From Propionigenium maris DSM 9537 (GTDB lineage: Bacteria; Fusobacteriota; Fusobacteriia; Fusobacteriales; Fusobacteriaceae): 58,821 bases of DNA. Under the pieces are notes generated by a model. The model was not told where the DNA came from. It did no database searches and saw nothing but the letters and a program-made list of their open reading frames with translations. Both the position numbers and the translations under genes were made by a program. The stretch is taken from contig NZ_BSDY01000001.1 of the NCBI RefSeq assembly GCF_027925155.1, positions 1-58,821 on the forward strand. Reading direction: 5' to 3'. Below, in pieces: positions 40,335 through 48,879 of this stretch. Position 1 is the first letter of the stretch, and every line of letters begins with the position of its first letter.

Positions 40335-41040
40335 ATAGCTGAATCTCAGATATTTTGCCCTTGTTTTTAAGGGACTCTGCCAGATACACGAAAGGTGTGT
40401 CGAAGAATGCCACTACCCACTTCATGATATAGGTTGTCCAGAAGATCTCCCAGAGAACCTCTGTAGGGAACACTCCCCAGAAGGCAAGGACTGTGAAAAC
40501 TCCGTTATCTAAAAACTGACTTGTCATGGTACTCAGGTTGTTCCTGATCCATATATTCTTTCTTCCGCTGAACCTTCTCTTCCAGAAGGCATATGCCCAC
40601 ACATCGTGCTTCTGGGAGATACCATAGGCAGCCAGACCTGCAAGGACAATTCTCGGCATGAAGCTGAATATGGTCTTAACAGCATCGTAGTTGGCCATCC
40701 CCTCAGTTACCTGGGTAGGGGCAAAGGCCACAGCTATCTGCATGATCAGCGTCATGGAGATGAGGGAGAAGAATCCTATACCAACAGCCTTCTTGGCATC
40801 CTCCTCACCGTAGTTTTCCGAGAGAATATCTGTAACCAGGAATCCGCTGGCATAGACGATATTTCCAAGGGTGGTTCCAAAGCCGAAGATATCCACAAGA
40901 AGCACCACCTGGATATTGGCTATAATTACCGAGATAGGTATCCAGCAAAAGAGCCCTATCCTTCCATACCTTTTATAGGCAAACAGGATACATGCAAAGT
41001 TTACTATAAGCATGATAACCCAAAGCATCTCATTTCTCAT
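40321..41040 (-). CDS. yhhQ: Queuosine-precursor transporter YhhQ (VUT family)
   Basis: 239 residues with about six to seven hydrophobic helices. Family blocks are MLWVIMLIVNFACILFAYKR, YASGFLVTDILSENYGEEDA, YGISQKHDVWAYAFWKRRF and LSTMTSQFLDNGVFT. YhhQ imports queuine or preQ bases for tRNA modification. It is 9 nt downstream of the radical-SAM gene, in a queuosine-salvage operon that starts with a preQ1-like riboswitch. Confidence 0.93.
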   Translation of the reverse strand: MRNEMLWVIMLIVNFACILFAYKRYGRIGLFCWIPISVIIANIQVVLLVDIFGFGTTLGNIVYASGFLVTDILSENYGEEDAKKAVGIGFFSLISMTLIMQIAVAFAPTQVTEGMANYDAVKTIFSFMPRIVLAGLAAYGISQKHDVWAYAFWKRRFSGRKNIWIRNNLSTMTSQFLDNGVFTVLAFWGVFPTEVLWEIFWTTYIMKWVVAFFDTPFVYLAESLKNKGKISEIQLSKAA

Positions 41041-41049
41041 ACTTCCTCC

Positions 41050-41754
41050 TTATTGTTCGAAGACCCCCAGGTCCTTGTTATCCAGAAGTATCTCCACCCT
41101 GCTGTCATGAGCCAGGTGTCCGAACTCCTCTACAAACCACTTAACCAGTTCTTTATCCTGCTTTACAGGGGTTCCATTATCTATAAATACATTTACAGTG
41201 ATGGACTTAAAGTACCTAAGTCCCATCTCAATATCCCTACGGATCATTTCCCTGCTCTGCCCCTCTATACACACCAGAAGGCAGGCTGAGTAAAACTCCT
41301 CACCCAGAACCTTGTACTCCTCCTCCCTGAGGGAGAAGTTCTTTCCCAGTCCCTGGATCCTGAAGTTATCATCAAAGGTTTCCAGACCTATCCTAAATCT
41401 GATCTCGGTTCCTTTGAAGAACTCCCTGATCTCTGGAAGCCTCTTGATATATCCATAGTAGGCCTCAAAGTAGAGGGTCTTGATCCCTTTCACAGCTACA
41501 AGGTCCCTTATGGCACTCAGGGTCTGGTGGGGTAGCTCAAAGACCGACCCGGAGTTTATAACCTCCAGGACATCCATATCTCCTCTGACCTCTCTCAGGG
41601 CATCCTCATTGACTGCCACAATCTCCTCACGGTCTGTGGAGTTATCCTCTATATAGTTACAGAACTTGCACTTGCCATAGCTGCAGGGGAAACCCTTGAG
41701 AAGGACGATCTCCCTTCTGTTTCCCGTCTCTATCCTGCTGTATCTAATTCCCAT
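41050..41754 (-). CDS. queL: Radical SAM enzyme, candidate queuosine lyase QueL
   Basis: 234 residues. The N-terminal SRIETGNRREIVLLKGFP is followed by CSYGKCKFCNYIEDNS, whose three cysteines bind the 4Fe-4S cluster (CxxxxCxxC spacing, unlike the classical CxxxCxxC). Further motifs are VNEDALREV, INSGSVFELP and FRIGLETFDDNFR. QueL-type enzymes release queuine from queuosine or its 5'-phosphate during salvage. Assignment rests on this motif pattern, the tight linkage to yhhQ and the upstream preQ1-like aptamer; the catalytic product is inferred. Confidence 0.78.
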   Translation of the reverse strand: MGIRYSRIETGNRREIVLLKGFPCSYGKCKFCNYIEDNSTDREEIVAVNEDALREVRGDMDVLEVINSGSVFELPHQTLSAIRDLVAVKGIKTLYFEAYYGYIKRLPEIREFFKGTEIRFRIGLETFDDNFRIQGLGKNFSLREEEYKVLGEEFYSACLLVCIEGQSREMIRRDIEMGLRYFKSITVNVFIDNGTPVKQDKELVKWFVEEFGHLAHDSRVEILLDNKDLGVFEQ

Positions 41755-41775
41755 GTATTCACCTCAATTTTGTTA

Positions 41776-41803
41776 AATAAAAAAGGCAGGAAAAACCTGC
41801 CAT
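41776..41803 (-). terminator. Attenuator terminator of the preQ1 switch
   Basis: In the minus-strand sense: GGCAGG / CCTGCC with a TTTTT loop, then TTTTTTATTT. It lies between the aptamer and the QueL start. A GGGATAATTATCCC palindrome between them may be part of the switch. Confidence 0.82.
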
Positions 41804-41841
41804 AAATTTCCATACGAAAATGGGGATAATTATCCCAATGG

Positions 41842-41876
41842 CCTAGTTTTTTAAAGATGGAGGGTTACGAACATCT
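41842..41876 (-). promoter_or_regulatory. preQ1-I-like riboswitch aptamer
   Basis: In the minus-strand sense: P1 AGATG / CATCT encloses TTCGTAACCCTC, then the A-rich tail TTAAAAAACTAGG. CCT in the loop can pair with AGG at the tail end to form the H-type pseudoknot. Compare the Thermoanaerobacter-type layout (TCG..TAACC..A-rich..AGG). It precedes a terminator and queuosine-salvage genes, so ligand binding should favour termination. Confidence 0.72.
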
Positions 41877-42050
41877 ACCACCCAGGGTGGTTTTATATAG
41901 TTTACCGAATGATTTTACTACAAAAGTCAAAGAATGTCAATGGGAGGGTCTGCCTACTCCTTTGATTTTTCTCCTCTATTTTGATATGATTAAGAGGAGA
42001 ACCCTTATGGTTTTAGTAGATAAAGGTATTGTAAGAAGGGGGGAGAAAGT

Positions 42051-42839
42051 ATGAAAAAGATTATAGTGGCAGCACTACTTCTTGCGGCTATAGGGTGTTC
42101 CAGAGCTCCTATAACAGGGAGGTCGCAGCTTCTCCTTGTGGGAAGGGATGAGGTTCTTCAGCAGAGCTATATACAGTATGATAAGGTAATAGAGGAGAAT
42201 AAGGTCCTCGATAACCCGGACAGTGCCATGGTCAAGAGGGTAGGAGGGAAGATAGCCAGGGCTGTAGAGGAGTTTCTCAACAGTCAGCCTGAGTATGCCC
42301 ACCTGGACGACGATTTTCAGTGGGAGTTTAATCTACTGGAGTCTGAACAGGTAAATGCATGGTGTATGCCTGGAGGAAAGGTAGCTTTCTATACGGGAAT
42401 CCTTCCATATACAAGGGATGAAGAGGGACTGGCTGTGGTAATGGGACACGAGATAGCCCATGCAATAGCCGACCACGGAAGGGAAAGGATGAGTCAGGAA
42501 CTTCTGAAGCAATACGGGGGATCCACTCTGGCCCAGGTGTTTGAGACCAATGCCGTAGAGGGAGCGGAGTTATTTATGGAGGCTTACGGGGCAGGAAGCA
42601 GCCTTGTTACTCTAAAGTACAGCCGTGACCACGAGAAGGAAGCGGACAAGCTGGGACTTATCTTTATGGCCCTTGCAGGGTATGACCCCAATGAAGCGGT
42701 GGACTTCTGGGAGAGGATGGCAGCAGACAAGGATGGAGAACCGCTGGAGTTCTTCAGTACCCACCCAAACAGCGCCACCAGAATTCAGCTCATAAGGGAT
42801 TATATAGTTAGCGATGAATTTAAAAAGTATACAAATTAG
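42051..42839 (+). CDS. M48 family metallopeptidase lipoprotein
   Basis: 262 residues. A lipoprotein signal ends LLAAIGC (lipobox), with SRAPITGRSQLLLV after it as in LoiP/YcaL-like periplasmic M48 proteases. Catalytic HEIAHAIADHG (HExxH) and EKEADKLGLIFMALAGYDP complete the zinc site. FSTHPNSATRI is the conserved C-terminal motif. It is probably tethered to the outer membrane for quality control of envelope proteins. It lies 20 nt before the phosphatase gene. Confidence 0.94.
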   Translation: MKKIIVAALLLAAIGCSRAPITGRSQLLLVGRDEVLQQSYIQYDKVIEENKVLDNPDSAMVKRVGGKIARAVEEFLNSQPEYAHLDDDFQWEFNLLESEQVNAWCMPGGKVAFYTGILPYTRDEEGLAVVMGHEIAHAIADHGRERMSQELLKQYGGSTLAQVFETNAVEGAELFMEAYGAGSSLVTLKYSRDHEKEADKLGLIFMALAGYDPNEAVDFWERMAADKDGEPLEFFSTHPNSATRIQLIRDYIVSDEFKKYTN

Positions 42840-42859
42840 GAAGAGGTGTAGATAGTAGT

Positions 42860-43477
42860 ATGTTGGAAATATATTTTGTAAGACATGGTGAAACAGAATG
42901 GAACTTAAAGGGGATGCTTCAGGGGAAGCAGAATTCACCCCTAACTGAAAAGGGAAAAGCTCAGGCTGCAAAGCTGGGAGAGGCACTGAAGGATGTGGAG
43001 TTTGACGGTATCTACTCAAGTCCCATGGGAAGAGCCAGCCTTACAGCAGAGATAATAAGGGGAGAGAGGGAGCAGGCCCTCTTTACAATACCAGCTCTGA
43101 GGGAGATGTCCTTTGGAGATATGGAGGGACTTTCCAAGAAGGAGTTCCAGAAGCTTCATCCAGAGCAGTATAAAAACCTTTGGGAGGATGCTATCATCTA
43201 TGACCCTACTGCTTTTAATGGGGAGACCTTTCAGGAGGTAGATGACAGGGTGATGGAGGGACTGGATCACCTGGTTAAAGCCCACCCCAATGGAGGAAGG
43301 ATACTTGTAGTGAGCCACGGTATGACCCTGAAGAGCATCTTTATGCATGTATGGGGACATGGCCTGGACAAGTACTGGGAGGATCCAGTTCCTGAAAACA
43401 CAAGTCTTACTATAGTTAGTTATAGAGATGGTGAGTATAGGATGGAGGACTTTTCAAATACAAGCCACCTGGACTAA
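42860..43477 (+). CDS. Histidine phosphatase (phosphoglycerate-mutase-like)
   Basis: 205 residues. FVRHGETEWN has the phosphohistidine, GIYSSPMGRA and VSHGMTLKSI complete the catalytic core, and the acid EMSFGDMEG is present. Such cofactor-independent-size proteins (GpmB/CobC/PhoE group) dephosphorylate small metabolites; the substrate cannot be named. It is co-directional and close to the M48 gene, and is followed by a terminator. Confidence 0.92.
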   Translation: MLEIYFVRHGETEWNLKGMLQGKQNSPLTEKGKAQAAKLGEALKDVEFDGIYSSPMGRASLTAEIIRGEREQALFTIPALREMSFGDMEGLSKKEFQKLHPEQYKNLWEDAIIYDPTAFNGETFQEVDDRVMEGLDHLVKAHPNGGRILVVSHGMTLKSIFMHVWGHGLDKYWEDPVPENTSLTIVSYRDGEYRMEDFSNTSHLD

Positions 43478-43481
43478 TAGC

Positions 43482-43508
43482 AGAAGACCCCTTTCGGGGT
43501 CTTTTTTA
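43482..43508 (+). terminator. Terminator after the phosphatase
   Basis: AAGACCCC / GGGGTCTT with TTTC loop and TTTTTTAT. Confidence 0.93.
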
Positions 43509-43567
43509 TATGGAAAAAAGAGGAGAGGGACTGGAAGGGGAGAATGAGTTATTAGGAGGGGAGAAGT

Positions 43568-44296
43568 ATGAAGATAATTATACTGATAATAACGATGATC
43601 TTTACCTTTCAGGGAGCCCTGGCAATGGAGGAGGATTTCATATATACAAACTATCACCTTGTAGAGAGGGGAGATACCCTGGAGGGGATAGCCAAGAAGT
43701 ATGGAGTAGAGGTAGAGAGTATAAGGGGGATCAATGACCTTGAAAGCGACGCCATCTATGAGGGTCAGCGTCTCTACCTGGATCTGGGAGAGTATAAGGA
43801 GAGGTGGGTAAGGGTGGAACCCATGGGTGGAAGAAGGATAGAGGGAGGCAAGCGGGTAATAAGGGGAAGGTACGACCCTGTGGTTGCTGTGGAGTATAGG
43901 AGTACTCAGCCTGATTTTCTCTGGCCTCTTGAGTGGAAGGGGGTAACCAGTGAGTGGGGTTATAGAAGTGATCCCATAACAGGAAGGAAGGATAAAAAGC
44001 ACAGCGGAGTGGATCTGAGAGCAGGTATAGGAACCCCGGTATATGCCCCGTCTGAGGGAGTTGTGAGGAGTGCAGGATGGATGAAGGGGTATGGACGAAT
44101 AGTGATTATAGATCACGACAACGGCTACTCCACAAGGTTTGCCCATCTGGATGAGTACCTTGTAGAGATTGGAGACAGGGTTACTAAAGGGGAGATCATA
44201 GCCAAGAGTGGGAACAGCGGAAGGAGTACAGGTCCCCACCTTCACTATGAGATAAGGAGGGATGGGATTACAGTGGACCCCATGACCTTCAGGTAA
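43568..44296 (+). CDS. Exported LysM-M23 peptidoglycan endopeptidase
   Basis: 242 residues behind AGGAGGGGAG. A signal peptide (about 1-20, MKIIILIITMIFTFQGALA), one LysM domain (YHLVERGDTLEGIAKKYGVE...GQRLYLDL) for peptidoglycan binding, and an M23 lysostaphin-type domain with HSGVDLRAGIGTPVYAPSEG, FAHLDEY and GPHLHYEI metal ligands. It cleaves peptide cross-links in the cell wall. Catalytic ligands are all present. Confidence 0.94.
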   Translation: MKIIILIITMIFTFQGALAMEEDFIYTNYHLVERGDTLEGIAKKYGVEVESIRGINDLESDAIYEGQRLYLDLGEYKERWVRVEPMGGRRIEGGKRVIRGRYDPVVAVEYRSTQPDFLWPLEWKGVTSEWGYRSDPITGRKDKKHSGVDLRAGIGTPVYAPSEGVVRSAGWMKGYGRIVIIDHDNGYSTRFAHLDEYLVEIGDRVTKGEIIAKSGNSGRSTGPHLHYEIRRDGITVDPMTFR

Positions 44297-44373
44297 AAAA
44301 TTAGGATTCCTTTAAAAAAATATTGATTTTTATGGTGGTTACTGATATAATTCCTTTGAAAATAAAACTACAC

Positions 44374-44511
44374 CTACAAAGGGGAGTAGCCGGCCTTTTT
44401 TAAAGGCAGACAGGTTCAACATACCTGGTGGAAACACCTGGACCTGTTAATAGAGGAATCTATGGCGAGACTTTTGTCAGATATGAATCTGGCAAAGGTC
44501 TCTTTTTTTTA
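44374..44511 (+). promoter_or_regulatory. yybP-ykoY (Mn2+) riboswitch 1 with expression platform
   Basis: Conserved ACAAAGGGGAGTAGCC start, GGTTCAACATACCTGG middle and GGCGAGACTTTTGTCAG end match the yybP-ykoY class. The 3' strand forms a terminator (AGACTTTTGTCAGAT / ATCTGGCAAAGGTCT then eight Ts). It lies 36 nt before the first CaCA antiporter. Confidence 0.88.
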
Positions 44512-44547
44512 GGGGTAGCGAACTTGTTGTAAAAGGAGAGAATTAAG

Positions 44548-45486
44548 ATGATGTATCTACTGTTATTTGTCCTGGTAGCCGGGGTGATGATCTACTTTGC
44601 CAAGAGGCTGACGGTATCGGGAGAGGAACTTGGAGATGGCCTGGGGATGGAGGCATCATGGGTAGGAGCCCTGCTGCTAGCTTCAATAACCTCCCTGCCG
44701 GAACTGATCATAGGTGGGGGATCCTCCCTAATGGGGAACCAGTCCATGGCTGTGTCCAATATATTTGGAAGTAATATATTTAATCTTTTTATAGTTTTCC
44801 TTATGGATATATTTATTCTGAGGAACTTTATCTTTATGGGAGAGATAGATGAGGAGGAGGGGATAAACCTCTCCAAGCTTACCCTAATATTGACGGCAAT
44901 CTTTATGGGAGGCTTCCTTCTAAAGGAAGTAAATCTTCTGGGGCAGAGTCCCTTTATCCTGATGATCCTTGTGATCTACCTGAAGTTCCTTAAGGGAGAG
45001 GGAGGAAGCGGAGAGAAGAGGAGAGTTTCCTATGAGGAGATAAAGAAGCCTCTGAAGGTATTTATCCTGGATTCCATAGGAGTAGTGGGGCTGGGGATAG
45101 CTCTATCTAAGATAGCGGATATAATAGCAGTGACTCCTATAATGGGGCATGTATTAGGACAGTCTATAGTAGGGGCTCTGCTTCTTGCAGTGGCTACCTC
45201 TCTTCCAGAGCTTACAGTATCCATAGAATCTGTAAGAAGAGGGAACTGTCAGCAGGCAATGGGTAATATCCTGGGAAGTAATCTCTTTAATCTGGGAACC
45301 CTCTTTGTTCTGGAGATCCTTTCTAAGGGAAGCCTCTATACTCACTTAGGTGAGCTGAATATTGGAATTCCAGTGGTTGCATTTATTATGCAGGGAGTAT
45401 TTATTGGAGGCCTCTACCTTCAGAAGAGAAGAAGCTCCCTTGTAATGGGAGTTATCTATATGGCGTCGTTATACTTTGTTTTATAG
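44548..45486 (+). CDS. CaCA-superfamily cation antiporter, copy 1
   Basis: 312 residues, ten hydrophobic helices in two inverted halves. Alpha repeats: GALLLASITSLPELIIGGGS with SNIFGSNIFNL, and GALLLAVATSLPELTVSIES with NILGSNLFNLG. The family (YrbG/K+-dependent Na+/Ca2+ exchanger-like) exports divalent cations against Na+ or H+. The upstream Mn2+ riboswitch suggests manganese export. It is 60-70% similar by eye to the following gene, so a tandem duplication. Confidence 0.92.
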   Translation: MMYLLLFVLVAGVMIYFAKRLTVSGEELGDGLGMEASWVGALLLASITSLPELIIGGGSSLMGNQSMAVSNIFGSNIFNLFIVFLMDIFILRNFIFMGEIDEEEGINLSKLTLILTAIFMGGFLLKEVNLLGQSPFILMILVIYLKFLKGEGGSGEKRRVSYEEIKKPLKVFILDSIGVVGLGIALSKIADIIAVTPIMGHVLGQSIVGALLLAVATSLPELTVSIESVRRGNCQQAMGNILGSNLFNLGTLFVLEILSKGSLYTHLGELNIGIPVVAFIMQGVFIGGLYLQKRRSSLVMGVIYMASLYFVL

Positions 45487-45497
45487 TGTTAATCAAA

Positions 45498-45629
45498 CCT
45501 ACAAAGGGGAGTAACCGGCCTTAGGGCAGATAGGTTCAACATACATGGTGGAAACACCTGGACCTGTTAATGGAGAGATCCATGGTGAGACTTTTGTCAG
45601 ATATAAATCTGGCAAAAGTCTCTTTTTTT
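45498..45629 (+). promoter_or_regulatory. yybP-ykoY (Mn2+) riboswitch 2 with expression platform
   Basis: It has the same blocks as riboswitch 1: ACAAAGGGGAGTAACC, AGGTTCAACATACATGG, GGTGAGACTTTTGTCAG, and a coupled terminator with a T-tract. It begins 12 nt after the first antiporter's stop codon. Confidence 0.88.
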
Positions 45630-45660
45630 ATCAAATTATATAGTCGTCAGGAGGTAGGAG

Positions 45661-46599
45661 ATGACAGTTTTAATTTTATTTTTTCTTATAGCAGGGATGA
45701 TGATCTGTTTTGCAAGAAGATTAACGGTATCTGGTGAAAGGCTAGGAGATGTGCTTGGAATGGAGGCTTCCTGGGTAGGAGCACTCCTTCTGGCTTCCAT
45801 AACCTCCTTGCCGGAACTCATAGTGGGGGTAAGCTCGGTTTTTCTTGGAAACCACTCCATGGCTGTATCCAATATATTCGGGAGTAATATATTCAATGTA
45901 TTTATTATATTTCTCATGGATATCTTTATCCTGAGGAGGTTTATCTTTATGAGCAGTATAGACGGGGATGAGGGAAGGAAGCTGTCCAAGCTCTCCCTTG
46001 TTCTTATAGTGCTCTTCCTGGGAGGTTACCTCATGAGGGATGTAAGTGTTCTGGGGCAGAGCCCCTTTATCCTGGGAATAATCCTGCTCTATCTGAGATT
46101 TATAAGGAGTGAGGGAGGACAGGGAAGCAGAGAGAGAAGACCATTTTCCGAGATTATGGGGCCTCTAAAAAGCTTTCTTTTAGATTCCACAGGGGTGGTA
46201 GTACTGGGGATAGCTCTTTCAAGAGTAGCTGACACCCTCAGCATAACCCCCATAATGGGTTGGGTATTGGGGCAGTCACTGGTGGGAGGACTACTTCTGG
46301 CTGTATCCACATCCCTTCCGGAACTTATAGTTTCCATAGAGTCTGTGAGAAGGGGAGGGTTCCAGCAGGCAATGGGTAATATCCTGGGAAGCAACCTCTT
46401 TAACCTGGGAACCCTCTTTATTCTGGATATATTCACTAAGGGAAGTCTGTTTAGCCACCTGGGAGACTTCAATACAGCACTTCCCCTCATGGATATTGCG
46501 ATGCAGGTAATATTTATTACAGGGATATGCTTCAGGAGGAAAGAGGCTTCACTTTTAATGGGAGCTGTCTATGCCATCTCCCTATACTTTATTATCTAA
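45661..46599 (+). CDS. CaCA-superfamily cation antiporter, copy 2
   Basis: 312 residues from ATG 45661 behind AGGAGGTAG. It has the same architecture and motifs as copy 1 (GALLLASITSLPELIVGVSS, GGLLLAVSTSLPELIVSIES, NILGSNLFNLGTLF). It has its own riboswitch, so the two copies can be tuned independently. It ends with a terminator. Confidence 0.92.
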   Translation: MTVLILFFLIAGMMICFARRLTVSGERLGDVLGMEASWVGALLLASITSLPELIVGVSSVFLGNHSMAVSNIFGSNIFNVFIIFLMDIFILRRFIFMSSIDGDEGRKLSKLSLVLIVLFLGGYLMRDVSVLGQSPFILGIILLYLRFIRSEGGQGSRERRPFSEIMGPLKSFLLDSTGVVVLGIALSRVADTLSITPIMGWVLGQSLVGGLLLAVSTSLPELIVSIESVRRGGFQQAMGNILGSNLFNLGTLFILDIFTKGSLFSHLGDFNTALPLMDIAMQVIFITGICFRRKEASLLMGAVYAISLYFII

Positions 46600-46611
46600 G
46601 GGGTTCAATAA

Positions 46612-46642
46612 CTAAAAAAAAGGAAGGCTTTAGCCTTCCTCT
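46612..46642 (+). terminator. Terminator of the second antiporter gene
   Basis: AGGAAGGCT / AGCCTTCCT hairpin with TTTG tail, preceded by an A-tract. Confidence 0.85.
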
Positions 46643-46644
46643 TT

Positions 46645-46870
46645 GTTATCAAGACAAAGTATAAAATCTTTTTCACTTTCTAAAGAGAGCGAGGTACTTT
46701 CTTACCATGATATAAGAAAGTACCCAAAGAAGATCTAGGGATTCATAATTGTCTTCTAAAGTAATTACATATTTTTCGTTCCTTCGCTGGGCTCTCTACA
46801 GAGCCTGAAGGTGAATAACGGAACGGAGCATTTTTTACTGTGGAGCTCGTCGACTATGAACCCCACTTCT
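46645..46870. repeat. Dispersed intergenic repeat, copy A
   Basis: The core GGCTCTCTACAGAGCC with flanking CTG/TGAAG lies at 46787-46810, near-palindromic. It is preceded by a GTACTTTCTT...AAGAAAGTAC hairpin followed by CCAAAGA. Copy B (48880-49045) has the same order of features with diverged arms. It fills the gap between the antiporter and the aldolase-like gene; no ORF. Confidence 0.65.
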
Positions 46871-46965
46871 TGAATTTAGGTAAATAATCTCCAGTAAAAT
46901 TAATTTGTATAGATCTTGGACTAAAAAGGTATTAAAAGTTTTAAGATCTATTATTATACAACTTT

Positions 46966-48078
46966 TTATATCATCTTAGGTTTATTTGAGTTTCCTCTTA
47001 TGTCCACCTCTATAAATCTTTCTACCTCTCCCCCTCTGTGACCAGTAAGGTAGCTGGTCATATTGGCAGCGGAACATGAGTGGTTTGGTATGATCTCCAC
47101 TCTATCTCCCACCTTGAGGTCTGTTTTCCCTGTGATCTTGACCTTGGCTACTTCCTCTGAAAGTCCAGCCATGAGAAGCTCAGGGTGTCCCTTTACCATT
47201 CCGAATCCCTCTGTAAGAGATGTTCCGTGGGCTCCCTTGTCCAGTCCCAGGCACTTGCTTCCACAGTCCAGGATGAATAGGTCGCTTTTAGGCTTAGAAA
47301 GGATAGTGGCCATAACTGTAAGGGAACACTCCTCCACAGTGGCAGCTCCAAGGGCGATCTGGATAGCATCGAAGAAAACATAGTTTCCAGGTCTTGAGGC
47401 ATTTATAAGGTCGGATTTAACAGCTTCAAAGAATGTAGGGGTAGTACCTGTAGCCACAATCTCTGGTTTGAAGCCAGCTTCCTCCAGATTTTTTACGATC
47501 CTCTGGGTAGCCTCTACTTCAGCTTTTATAACTCCTGGAACTTCCTCCTTCCCAGACACTCCATACACCTGTCCAGTATGGGTGCAGATCCCTGCAAACT
47601 TCAGGTTGGCAAGCTCCTCTATCTCCCTTACAAGGGATGGAGCTGCTTCTGGTGATACTCCAAATCTTCCCAGTCCCGAATCGAAGATGATGAGGTAGTT
47701 GATCTCCTCCTCTCCCAGAAGGGCACTTACCTCACGAGCCCCCTCTATGCCATCTAGGGCGATGTATACCTCTGCCTTCTTGTTGAGCTCTATAACCCTC
47801 TTTATGTTGGCCACTCCCAGTACAGGGTATGCCAGCATTACCCTCTTAACTCCAGCTTTCTCCACAACAGCTTCAGCTTCGTCCAGAGTTCCAGTAAGAA
47901 CTCCCGCTGCTCCAGCTTCCATCTGCATCCTTGTGATCTCTGTACTCTTATGAGTTTTCAGCATAGGCCAAAGCTGGGTATTGTTTTCATTGGCGATCCT
48001 CTGAAACCTCTCTATATTTTTCTCCATGGTATCCAGATCTAACAGAAAGCATGGGGTTGTAAGTTCCTTAATATTCAT
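46966..48078 (-). CDS. D-threonine aldolase / alanine racemase N-domain family enzyme
   Basis: Start set at ATG 48078 behind GGAGGAGAT. The 370-residue fold-type III PLP enzyme carries its lysine in MLKTHKS, GLGRFGVSPE, FAGICTHTGQVYG and VATGTTPTFFE. The C-terminal NHSCSAANM motif supplies His and Cys metal ligands as in D-threonine aldolase and D-serine dehydratase. It acts on D-hydroxy-amino acids. A divergent XRE-cupin gene probably controls it. Confidence 0.87.
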   Translation of the reverse strand: MNIKELTTPCFLLDLDTMEKNIERFQRIANENNTQLWPMLKTHKSTEITRMQMEAGAAGVLTGTLDEAEAVVEKAGVKRVMLAYPVLGVANIKRVIELNKKAEVYIALDGIEGAREVSALLGEEEINYLIIFDSGLGRFGVSPEAAPSLVREIEELANLKFAGICTHTGQVYGVSGKEEVPGVIKAEVEATQRIVKNLEEAGFKPEIVATGTTPTFFEAVKSDLINASRPGNYVFFDAIQIALGAATVEECSLTVMATILSKPKSDLFILDCGSKCLGLDKGAHGTSLTEGFGMVKGHPELLMAGLSEEVAKVKITGKTDLKVGDRVEIIPNHSCSAANMTSYLTGHRGGEVERFIEVDIRGNSNKPKMI

Positions 48079-48098
48079 ATCTCCTCCTAAATTCAATT

Positions 48099-48190
48099 GA
48101 ATTAAATTTTATATATTAAATTTACTATGGTTGAATTATATTCAAAGAGATAAAAAAATGCAAGAAAAATTTTATAGAATTAAATTTTAT
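48099..48190. promoter_or_regulatory. Likely operator repeats between aldolase-like gene and its regulator
   Basis: GAATTAAATTTTAT occurs at 48099-48112 and 48177-48190 in the divergent intergenic region. A TTTAATTAAATTTAA palindromic stretch follows. These are probable binding sites of the XRE-cupin regulator; AT-richness lowers certainty. Confidence 0.45.
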
Positions 48191-48273
48191 TTATTGAGTT
48201 TAATTAAATTTAATTTTAATCTGGGGGAAAATTTGATATAATCAGGTGTAAAAAAGATATTCAGGAGGAACAG

Positions 48274-48828
48274 GTGAGTAATATAAATATAGGATCAAAG
48301 ATAAGGGAGTTCAGGCTCTCCAAGGGGCTCACCCTTAAAGCCCTGGCAGAAACAGCAGGAGTCTCCTCCTCCCTCCTCAGTCAGATCGAGAAGGGAAGTG
48401 CCAACCCCTCTATAAATACAATAAAGAATATTGCAGATGTACTGGAGACCCCCCTCTTCCTATTCTTCAAGGAGGAGGTTCCAAGGGACAGCTTTATAGT
48501 AAGAAGGAATGAGAGGAGATCCATGACCTTCTCCAAGGGGGAGGGTACCTCCTATGAGCTTCTTACCCCGGACCTTTCAGGAGATATTGAGTTTATGATA
48601 CTGACCCTTGAGCCGGGAACTGAGTCCTCGGGGAAGAGAAGGGAGCACAGGGGTGAGGAAGTGGCGTATATACTTGAGGGGAGTGTGAAGCTCTATCTTG
48701 AGGGAGATGAGTTCACTCTCTTTAAGGGGGACAGTGCCAGAATAAACTCCTATATGAAGCATAAGTGGAGGAATGAGGGAGAGGAAGCAGCAAAGATAAT
48801 ATTTGCAATAAATCCCCCTTGTTTTTAA
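48274..48828 (+). CDS. XRE-cupin transcriptional regulator
   Basis: 184 residues with GTG start 48274 behind CAGGAGGAACAG. N-terminal HTH_3 (IREFRLSKGLTLKALAETAG, SSSLLSQIEKGSANPSINTI) and a C-terminal cupin_2 barrel (HRGEEVAYILEGSVKLYLEG, SYMKHKWRNEGEEAAKIIF). Members of this group sense small metabolites and control amino-acid catabolic genes. The target here is presumably the divergent PLP enzyme. Confidence 0.93.
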   Translation: MSNINIGSKIREFRLSKGLTLKALAETAGVSSSLLSQIEKGSANPSINTIKNIADVLETPLFLFFKEEVPRDSFIVRRNERRSMTFSKGEGTSYELLTPDLSGDIEFMILTLEPGTESSGKRREHRGEEVAYILEGSVKLYLEGDEFTLFKGDSARINSYMKHKWRNEGEEAAKIIFAINPPCF

Positions 48829-48833
48829 GAAAT

Positions 48834-48866
48834 GAAAAAAGCTGGTTTGTACCAGCTTTTTTTATT
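48834..48866 (+). terminator. Terminator of the XRE-cupin gene
   Basis: AAAAAAGCTGG / CCAGCTTTTTTT with TTTGTA loop. Confidence 0.93.
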
Positions 48867-48879
48867 GAATAAAATATAA

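Noticed and set aside
41857..42054. A 65-codon plus-strand ORF ending at the M48 gene start
   Set aside because: It overlaps the preQ1-like aptamer on the other strand, has no ribosome site and no protein-like motif.
43454..44245. A 263-codon minus-strand ORF over the LysM-M23 gene
   Set aside because: The plus-strand gene has a signal peptide, LysM and full M23 ligands; the antisense frame has none.
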